From a bacterium HR20 (GTDB lineage Bacteria > Bacteroidota > Ignavibacteria > Kapaibacteriales > NICIL-2): a stretch of DNA of 13,424 bases. A program made the translations under genes and the position numbers. Below, piece after piece: positions 7,759 through 13,424 of this stretch. The stretch is from contig BEHW01000056.1 of assembly GCA_002898675.1 (NCBI GenBank), forward strand, positions 1 to 13,424, written 5' to 3'. The notes beneath the pieces are model-generated. The model did not search any database and was not told the DNA's origin. It saw only the letters and a list, made by a program, of their open reading frames with translations. Position 1 is the first letter of the stretch; every line of letters begins with the position of its first letter.

Positions 7759-8441
7759 TGGCACAGCAGGTTCTCATCACTGGTGCTGCTGGTGGGCTTG
7801 GCCAGCACGTAACGCAATTGTTCCTCAACCGTGGCTGGGAGGTGATCGCAACAGCACTCACCGACGAAGAGCAGCATTGGCTTGGGTCGCTACCCCACTG
7901 CCGGACGATTCTATGCGATGTCACCCGCACTGACCAGGTAGCGCAACTTGCCACTGAACTCCCACCAACGCTCGATGCAGTCGTCCATCTTGTTGGTGGT
8001 ATCCGTGCCGGGAAGCCAATCGAGGAAACAGCCGAAGAGGATTTCCACTTCATGTGGGAACTCAACGCGCACAGCACGTACCTTATCCTGCGAGCAACGC
8101 TGCCTATCTTGAAGCGGACTGCGGGTGCATTCGTTGCAATTGGTGCAAAAACAGTGCTCCATACCGAAACCAACAAAGCGCTCTACGGCGCAGCGAAAGC
8201 AGCGGTCGTGCACCTTGTCCTTGCAGCAGCAGAAGAAGGACGCGCAAGCGGTATGCGTGCAAACGTTATTGTGCCGAGCATCCTGCGGACAGAGGCGAAT
8301 CTCCAATGGGCGCGCAACGGGGAAGAGCAGGGATGGGTTGATCCTACCGATGTCGCCAGAATGATCGCGTTTCTCTGCAGTGATGCAGGACGTGGGGTGA
8401 CAGGATGTATCGTGCCGATGTACGGCAAAATCCCAGCATAG
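7758..8441 (+). CDS. Short-chain dehydrogenase/reductase, dihydropteridine-reductase-like
   Basis: 227 residues, cytosolic. The Rossmann motif TGAAGGLG (8-15) binds NAD(P)H, and the catalytic Tyr-Lys pair is Y143/K147 in LYGAAK. The classical catalytic Ser, expected 13 residues before the Tyr, is A130 in FVAIGAK. That replacement and the surrounding pattern (LVGG at 78-81, FMWELN at 98-103, IGAK) recall eukaryotic dihydropteridine reductase (QDPR), which I recall has LAGAK at the same place. It may therefore reduce a quinonoid pterin or other small carbonyl/imine substrate, but the substrate is unproven. ATG 7758 overlaps the subtilase stop by one base and no separate Shine-Dalgarno is visible, so translation is probably coupled. 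The frame is open upstream to 7584, but that part lies inside the subtilase and has no SDR character. It ends 10 bases from the convergent acylase gene. Confidence 0.88.
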   Translation: MAQQVLITGAAGGLGQHVTQLFLNRGWEVIATALTDEEQHWLGSLPHCRTILCDVTRTDQVAQLATELPPTLDAVVHLVGGIRAGKPIEETAEEDFHFMWELNAHSTYLILRATLPILKRTAGAFVAIGAKTVLHTETNKALYGAAKAAVVHLVLAAAEEGRASGMRANVIVPSILRTEANLQWARNGEEQGWVDPTDVARMIAFLCSDAGRGVTGCIVPMYGKIPA

Positions 8442-8451
8442 CGGTGGGCTT

Positions 8452-10932
8452 CTATTGCTGCGGAAGGAGCACCGTTGCTTTTGTCCATGACGGCGGTGGC
8501 ACCGGGGCAATTGGCACTGCGAGCAGCCCGCCATTTGCCCAGAGTGTGAGCTGATCGGCAAAGTTGCTACTGAGCGGGTTTCCTGAGACCCCACCTGGAA
8601 GGATGGTGTACACAACCGTATCCCGCAACCGTGCAACAAAGCGAAGTGATGCGCCAACCGAAAGATCGAACGGCTTGGGGATGCGCCATAAGCCGTTGGC
8701 CACCGTTGTTGCATCTCCACCGATTGAGTTCAAACGTCGCTCCAAAAGCGGGCGATACGCGGCAACGCTTGCCATCGGATGAGCCAAGACAAGCTGGTGT
8801 ACCTGCCCCCATCGCCATTTCTGCAGCTCGGGGTCAATGCGAGTGCGTCCATGTTCGATCGCTTCATGGAATGCCTGTGCGATTGCCTTGTCACGCAGTC
8901 GTACCGCTGTTGCAGAATCACGATCGAACCACTCGGTAGGACGTGCCAGAATCTCCGGAAGCCGTCGCAGGGGCAGTGAGGCGATGAACGCGTAGCGTAG
9001 ATACTCGTCTTGCCGGAGGTGCACCCGAAATGCGACGTTCATCAACCGTTCAAGGAAAATGCTGTAGAAGGCGCTGGCAGGTGAGGAGGGGAGCATGTAC
9101 CCATCCCAGGTACGGAGGAGCTCGAGCGCACGCCGCCCAAGGCTATCGAGCGAGCTTCGCTCCAGTATTGGCAGCACCAGGCGGAGTAATTGCTCAGCAT
9201 ACGGCGATTTCAAGTCAAGCTGGTCGCGCTGGGCATCGCGTTCGGTGTAGGTGCGCTGCATGGAAAGAAGCTGGAAAATCCGCTCGGCACGCGAGCTTGG
9301 CTCCCAGAGGTTGGAGAGAAATATGCTGCTCGAATCGGCAGTCTTGTTGTTTGCGCTGAGCACAAAGCCGGTCGCTGGATTATAGACTGCTGGTAGCACT
9401 CCACGGAGAATGCCGCGCCAGCTATAGGCAGTATCCCATCCCGGAAGGGGAAGATTGGGATTGCCAGCTCCTCGCCGGGGAACGAATCCTGCAGGCTGAA
9501 TACCGACGTTCCCTGCTGCATCAGCATACGTAATGTTGAGCGCAGGTGCACCCCACCAACGGAGAGCGGCGCGGAAATCAGCCCACGATTTGGCACGCAT
9601 GACGCCGAGCATTGCGCGGATTTCATCGCTCGGCTCATAGCCTGTCCATGCCAGGGAGAGCATGTAACGCTCCGGCAGTGACGGGGCACTACGGAGCCGA
9701 GGGAAGCTGATCAGGGAGTCGCCGAGCGAAGCGGGATGCGCATCCGAAATAATCGGTCGCTTGCCGACCATCCGAACCGCAATGATGCGCACTTTCCCAC
9801 CGCGGATGGCAATTGTATCGTGTCGGATGCACAGCTTCGTTGGCCGGCCTCCGATAAGGACGGTGTTGCTGTTGGGAGAATCAGCACGCTCGAGGAAATA
9901 ATCGCAATCGTCCAGCATGACGTTGGTCACACCCCAGGCATGCGCGTGCGACCGACCGATGAGCAGCACAGGAATTCCCGGCAGCGTTGCCCCGATGACG
10001 TTATAGCTTGGCGAAGTGAGATGAACCTGATACCATCGCGATGGCAAGCCAAGCACGAGGTGCGGATCGTTTGCCAGTACGGCGTCAGGTTTGCCATCGC
10101 TGACGGTTCGGATGGCCCAACAATTGCTCCCGCTGCCGAGCGCGTCGAATCCAACCTGCGTGCGTGCGTGCGCATACTGCTGACATGCACGTTCGAACAG
10201 CTGACCGAGCGAGCTGTCAGCCCCAAGCGTGGCCTGTGTGTTCCGGGAATTTGGGACTACTGTAGGAGCAGTGCTGGGATAGCCCGGGATGAGTGCCAAG
10301 GCACGGGCCACCCCATACCGATCGGCAATTTCCCCGAGCGCAAGATCGCTCCAGAAACTCATGCTCATGTCGAATGCCATCAGCCGCCCAATTGCTAAGC
10401 AATCGCTCTCGCGCCATGGGGTGGGCTGATAGCTGAGAGCGCCGAATTCGAAAGGCAAGTCCTTCCGGTGGCTCTCGATGAAAAGGTTCACCCCTTGCGT
10501 ATATGCAGCGAGCACGCGTTTCGATTCGGCAGAAAGCGTTGAGAGCAGTACCTCATCGGCAATTCGCCCAAGCGAAAGCGTACGGAAGAATGCATCGGTT
10601 CCGACAAAATCTTCGCCGAAGATTTCTGCCAATTGTCCGCGTGCAATACGGCGGTAGAGGTCCATCTGCCAAAGGCGATCTGCTGCGTGGGAATATCCGA
10701 GTGCGCAGAAGGCATCATCGTCGCTGCGGGCGATAATGTGGGGAATACCGAACTCGTTCCGCCAGATCGTGACGGTATCGCCGACTGCATTGGTCATGAG
10801 CGTTTCTCCTGGTGCAGGCGCGCGAAAGGCAAGCCATATCCCGAATGCGAGGATACTTGCAGCGATAACGGCCAGGGTTATTACTGCTGCGAGAAATCGG
10901 CTGACGGTTGCAGGGGTGTGTGCTGTCTGCAT
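8452..10932 (-). CDS. Penicillin acylase family Ntn hydrolase, membrane-anchored
   Basis: 826 residues from ATG 10932. An N-terminal hydrophobic segment at about 12-36 is a signal anchor. The alpha-chain pattern ALGYSHAADRLWQMDLYRR (77-95) followed by GQLAEIFG is typical of the family. The autoproteolytic junction is GSGSNCWAI (266-274), with S269 (bases 10126-10128) as the predicted N-terminal nucleophile of the beta chain. ANDPHL (287-292) and PGWDTAYSW then SANNK (497-530) are further landmarks; N528 or N529 is the likely oxyanion Asn. Relatives hydrolyse amides such as penicillin side chains, aculeacin or N-acyl-homoserine lactones; the substrate here cannot be told. The residue after SN is Cys where Asn is common. 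The frame is open to 11055, but the extra 41 residues precede the membrane segment and show nothing recognisable. TTG 10944 is another option. It appears monocistronic and probably periplasmic. Confidence 0.9.
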   Translation of the reverse strand: MQTAHTPATVSRFLAAVITLAVIAASILAFGIWLAFRAPAPGETLMTNAVGDTVTIWRNEFGIPHIIARSDDDAFCALGYSHAADRLWQMDLYRRIARGQLAEIFGEDFVGTDAFFRTLSLGRIADEVLLSTLSAESKRVLAAYTQGVNLFIESHRKDLPFEFGALSYQPTPWRESDCLAIGRLMAFDMSMSFWSDLALGEIADRYGVARALALIPGYPSTAPTVVPNSRNTQATLGADSSLGQLFERACQQYAHARTQVGFDALGSGSNCWAIRTVSDGKPDAVLANDPHLVLGLPSRWYQVHLTSPSYNVIGATLPGIPVLLIGRSHAHAWGVTNVMLDDCDYFLERADSPNSNTVLIGGRPTKLCIRHDTIAIRGGKVRIIAVRMVGKRPIISDAHPASLGDSLISFPRLRSAPSLPERYMLSLAWTGYEPSDEIRAMLGVMRAKSWADFRAALRWWGAPALNITYADAAGNVGIQPAGFVPRRGAGNPNLPLPGWDTAYSWRGILRGVLPAVYNPATGFVLSANNKTADSSSIFLSNLWEPSSRAERIFQLLSMQRTYTERDAQRDQLDLKSPYAEQLLRLVLPILERSSLDSLGRRALELLRTWDGYMLPSSPASAFYSIFLERLMNVAFRVHLRQDEYLRYAFIASLPLRRLPEILARPTEWFDRDSATAVRLRDKAIAQAFHEAIEHGRTRIDPELQKWRWGQVHQLVLAHPMASVAAYRPLLERRLNSIGGDATTVANGLWRIPKPFDLSVGASLRFVARLRDTVVYTILPGGVSGNPLSSNFADQLTLWANGGLLAVPIAPVPPPSWTKATVLLPQQ

Positions 10933-10963
10933 TTCTTCGTGCAATACGGGTAGTAGCTCAAGC

Positions 10964-10976
10964 CCGCATCGTGCGG
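10964..10976. promoter_or_regulatory. Short dyad upstream of the acylase gene
   Basis: CCGCA and TGCGG flank TCG, a perfect 5-bp-arm dyad 32 bases before the acylase start. It could be a small operator or a leader hairpin. It is short enough to occur by chance. Confidence 0.25.
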
Positions 10977-11023
10977 AATGGTGCAAGCTCTGGTGCGCAA
11001 AAATGCAAGCCTCCCTGTGCAGA

Positions 11024-11037
11024 GATACTTCGGTATC
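11024..11037 (+). promoter_or_regulatory. cUUCGg tetraloop hairpin in the divergent region before the 2-oxoglutarate enzyme
   Basis: GATAC-TTCG-GTATC forms a perfect 5-bp stem closed by C-G around UUCG when read on the plus strand, an exceptionally stable RNA tetraloop. It lies 122 bases upstream of the plus-strand start at 11159, so it would be in that gene's leader if transcription starts further upstream. The opposite strand has a CGAA loop of no special stability. There is no T tract after it, so it is not an intrinsic terminator. Confidence 0.35.
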
Positions 11038-11055
11038 CCGGTGTCGGAGTAGCAC

Positions 11056-11071
11056 TCAAACGTTCAAACGA
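11056..11071. repeat. Tandem 8-bp direct repeat in the divergent control region
   Basis: TCAAACGT is followed directly by TCAAACGA (7 of 8 identical). It sits about 88 bases before the 2-oxoglutarate enzyme start, within the 226-base gap 10933-11158. It could be part of a regulator site. No confident promoter boxes or second gene were found in this gap. Confidence 0.3.
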
Positions 11072-11141
11072 TCTGCTGCACCTTCGCGTCTTTAGCACCG
11101 GCATAGAAGTTGCTCAGTTTTACCAGGCGTGCGTTACACGC

Positions 11142-11149
11142 GAGAAGAG
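11142..11149 (+). promoter_or_regulatory. Ribosome binding site of the 2-oxoglutarate enzyme
   Basis: The purine run GAGAAGAG ends 9 bases before ATG 11159. It is one of the clearer Shine-Dalgarno-like stretches in the window and supports this start over the later in-frame ATG codons at residues 12 and 15. Confidence 0.5.
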
Positions 11150-11158
11150 CAGCTTCAG

Positions 11159-13424
11159 ATGGCAGTAATTTCGCCGACGGAATCACCAGCAATGGATGGT
11201 ATGTTTTCCCCCAATGACGTGTACGTCGAGGAGCTTTACTACCAGTACCTCCGCGACCCCAATTCCGTCAGCCCCGAGTGGCAGGAATACTTCCGCACCA
11301 ATGCGGTAGATGCTCCCCAACAATCAAACGGCAAGCAGCGGATCGTTGCAACGCCAGCAGTGCCCCCCGTCACCAGTGGACGTGCAGCAGAAGCAGCTCC
11401 AACGAGAGCACCCCAAGCGTTGCCGGTGACGGAGATCAAAGGCCGGCTTGGGTCAGGGGAGCAAGCAGAGCCATTGTCTGGAATCCGAGAGCGAATCGCA
11501 GAGAACATGACACGGAGCCTTGCTGTTCCTACTGCGACCTCGGTTCGGGACATTCCTATCAAGGTGCTCGAGGAAAACCGCTTGCTGATCAACGACTTTC
11601 TCACCTACCGCGGCAAGCAAAAGCTCAGCTATACGCACATCATTGCGTGGGCAATCGTCCGCGCCTTGCGGAAGTATCCACAGCTCAACGACAGCTGCCT
11701 CCTTGGCGACGATGGGAAATACTACCGCATCCGCCGTCCATCAATCAATCTCGGACTGGCAGTAGATACCGTCCGAAGCGATGGCACGCGAGTGCTCGTT
11801 GTTCCTTCGATCAAAGCAGCGGAGACACTGACGTTCGCTGAGTTTGTCGAGCAATACAACGAACTCATCGAAAAAGCGCGCCGTGGCAAGCTCTCCGTCG
11901 AGGACCTCACCGGGGCCACGGTGACGCTAACCAATCCTGGGATGATTGGCACGGTGATGTCCATGCCACGTCTGATGGAGGGGCAGGGGCTTATCATCGC
12001 AACTGGCTCGATTGATTACCCAGCTGAGTTTTCTGCTGTCATGCCGGAAGTGCTCGTTACGCTTGCAGTCAGCAAGGTTATGACTGTAACGAGCACCTAT
12101 GACCATCGCATCATCCAAGGAGCCGAGTCCGGGGAGTTTTTGCAGTATCTCGAACACCTCCTCAAGGGCGAAGGAAATTTCTACGACCAAATCTTTGCTG
12201 CGCTCAAGATTCCACTGGAGCCGTATCGCTGGACCTCGGACAACCGGCTCAATCCATTCGGCCCACAGGAAAAAGAAGAGCAGCTGGAAAAAGAAACGCT
12301 CGTCAACAAACTCATCAATGCCTATCGGGTTCGTGGACACATCAGCGCTGACATCAACCCGCTCGGCTACGAAGCCTTCCACTACCCAGAACTGCAGCTG
12401 TCGTACTACGGGCTGACAGTGTGGGATCTCGATCGTGAATTCGATACGGGCGGCCTCGGCGACGTCAAGCGAGCGCCACTCCGGGAGATTCTCCGAATGC
12501 TCCGGAAAACGTACTGCGGGCACATCGGAATCGAGTACATGCACATTCAATCGCCAGAGCAGAAATTCTGGATTCAGGAGTACGTCGAGTCCACCCGCTT
12601 TGAGCGAACCTTTACCCCAGAAGAGCGCAAACGCATCTACCGCAAATTGATGGAAGCGGAGATGCTCGAATCGTTCATCAACACCAAGTTCATCGGAGCG
12701 AAGCGTTTTTCGATTGAGGGGAGCGAAGCGTTTATTCCGACGCTCGACTACGTGCTTGGCTGTGCCTCCCGCGCCGGACTGAAAGGTGCAGTGCTCGGCA
12801 TGGCGCACCGCGGGCGGCTCAACGTGTTGGTGAACATCATGGGGAAAAAGCCTGAGAAAATTTTCAACGAATTCGAAGGAATCTTCGATGGGGAAACCGT
12901 CCTTGGGAGTGGTGACGTCAAGTATCACCTTGGTTCACAGGCGATCTACCGAGCGCCAGATGGGAAGGACGTCTCCGTCGTTCTTGCACCAAATCCGAGT
13001 CATCTCGAGGCGGTCAACCCCGTCGTCGAGGGTATGGCGCGTGCTCTCTGCGATGAGTTCGGCGATCGAACGTACTCGACAGTACTCCCGATTCTTGTTC
13101 ATGGTGATGCTGCCTTCGCAGGGCAGGGAGTCGTGCAAGAGACGCTGAACCTTTCGCGGCTTCGTGGCTACCGTACCGGAGGAACGATACACATCATCAT
13201 CAACAACCAAATCGGTTTTACCACATCCCCCGAGGACGGTCGTTCGACACCATATGCAAGTGGCATTGCAAAGTTTTTGCAAGTACCCATCCTGCACGTC
13301 AATGGGGACGACCCAGAGGCATGCATTGCTGCGGCTCAGTTTGCATTCGAATACCGCCAGCGTTTCGGCGACGATGTTGTCATTGACATTTACGGCTACC
13401 GCAAGTACGGTCACAACGAAGGCG
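11159..13424 (+). CDS. kgd: Multifunctional 2-oxoglutarate dehydrogenase E1 / decarboxylase fused to an E2 succinyltransferase-type domain (partial, C-terminus off window)
   Basis: 755 codons are present without a stop; actinobacterial homologues have about 1,230 residues, so roughly 60% is seen. Order: an E1o N-terminal assembly peptide (MFSPNDVYVEELYYQYL, 15-31), a Pro/Ala-rich linker (about 46-105), an E2 acyltransferase catalytic domain (about 106-340) with DHRIIQG at 315-321, then the E1 body from about 375. The E1 body has HRGRLNVL (550-557) and the thiamine-diphosphate motif GDAAFAGQG (649-657) leading to NNQIGF (682-687). This is the architecture of mycobacterial Kgd and corynebacterial OdhA, which decarboxylate 2-oxoglutarate in the TCA cycle. 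No lipoyl domain is present, so full dehydrogenase activity would need a lipoylated E2 and E3 encoded elsewhere. In the HxxxDG motif, H316 is kept but Asp is Gln (Q320), as I recall in actinobacterial members. It is transcribed away from the acylase gene. Confidence 0.93.
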   Translation, partial: MAVISPTESPAMDGMFSPNDVYVEELYYQYLRDPNSVSPEWQEYFRTNAVDAPQQSNGKQRIVATPAVPPVTSGRAAEAAPTRAPQALPVTEIKGRLGSGEQAEPLSGIRERIAENMTRSLAVPTATSVRDIPIKVLEENRLLINDFLTYRGKQKLSYTHIIAWAIVRALRKYPQLNDSCLLGDDGKYYRIRRPSINLGLAVDTVRSDGTRVLVVPSIKAAETLTFAEFVEQYNELIEKARRGKLSVEDLTGATVTLTNPGMIGTVMSMPRLMEGQGLIIATGSIDYPAEFSAVMPEVLVTLAVSKVMTVTSTYDHRIIQGAESGEFLQYLEHLLKGEGNFYDQIFAALKIPLEPYRWTSDNRLNPFGPQEKEEQLEKETLVNKLINAYRVRGHISADINPLGYEAFHYPELQLSYYGLTVWDLDREFDTGGLGDVKRAPLREILRMLRKTYCGHIGIEYMHIQSPEQKFWIQEYVESTRFERTFTPEERKRIYRKLMEAEMLESFINTKFIGAKRFSIEGSEAFIPTLDYVLGCASRAGLKGAVLGMAHRGRLNVLVNIMGKKPEKIFNEFEGIFDGETVLGSGDVKYHLGSQAIYRAPDGKDVSVVLAPNPSHLEAVNPVVEGMARALCDEFGDRTYSTVLPILVHGDAAFAGQGVVQETLNLSRLRGYRTGGTIHIIINNQIGFTTSPEDGRSTPYASGIAKFLQVPILHVNGDDPEACIAAAQFAFEYRQRFGDDVVIDIYGYRKYGHNEG

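Noticed and set aside
7911..8720. Minus-strand open frame of 269 codons spanning the SDR/acylase junction
   Set aside because: It covers parts of two genes with clear motifs in other frames and gives a Cys/His/Arg-rich, domain-free product.
11927..12928. Minus-strand open frame of 333 codons
   Set aside because: It is antisense to the E2 and E1 domains of the 2-oxoglutarate enzyme. Long antisense frames are expected from this codon usage, and no family resemblance was seen.

Overview
The window is a gene-dense stretch of a bacterial chromosome of moderate, GC-leaning composition. No RNA genes, insertion sequences, integrases or CRISPR arrays were seen. It suggests a member of the Bacteroidota/Chlorobiota/Ignavibacteria/Kapabacteria side of the tree. 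The evidence is a Bacteroidota-style subtilase with a C-terminus resembling a type IX secretion sorting domain, a peptidase/TolB-propeller/outer-membrane-barrel protein, a SirB1-like protein with an N-terminal HEAT-like region, and a fused E2-E1 2-oxoglutarate dehydrogenase/decarboxylase. Shine-Dalgarno signals are mostly weak. This placement comes from protein character only; no search was run.

Layout: positions 1-5624 hold four minus-strand genes that look like one transcription unit. In transcription order they are a YgfZ/GcvT-like folate-binding protein (4671-5624), a LOG-family nucleotide phosphoribohydrolase (3811-4671, TGATG overlap), a SirB1-like transglutaminase-fold protein (2917-3804, 6-base gap) and a very large exported protein (1-2692, cut by the left edge). 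The last has an N-terminal HEXXH metallopeptidase domain, a TolB/PD40 propeller and the beginning of a barrel-like C-terminal region. A 224-base gap before that last gene holds a perfect 2 x 19-bp tandem repeat and two small hairpins, so it may have its own promoter.

Diverging from this unit on the plus strand are a secreted S8 subtilase (5707-7758) and a short-chain dehydrogenase resembling dihydropteridine reductases (7758-8441), joined by a TGATG overlap. They converge, with only 10 bases between, on a minus-strand penicillin-acylase-family Ntn hydrolase anchored in the membrane (8452-10932). A 226-base divergent control region with several small symmetrical elements, including a cUUCGg hairpin, separates the acylase from a plus-strand multifunctional 2-oxoglutarate enzyme (11159 to the right edge).

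Functionally the window mixes envelope/secreted hydrolysis (metallopeptidase-barrel protein, subtilase, acylase) with central or cofactor metabolism (2-oxoglutarate enzyme, YgfZ-like protein, LOG, pterin-reductase-like SDR). There is no clear defence, mobile or biosynthetic island. The least ordinary items are the peptidase-propeller-barrel architecture, the tandem repeat in front of it, the SDR with Ala at the usual Ser position coupled to a secreted protease, and the fused E2-E1 2-oxoglutarate enzyme.
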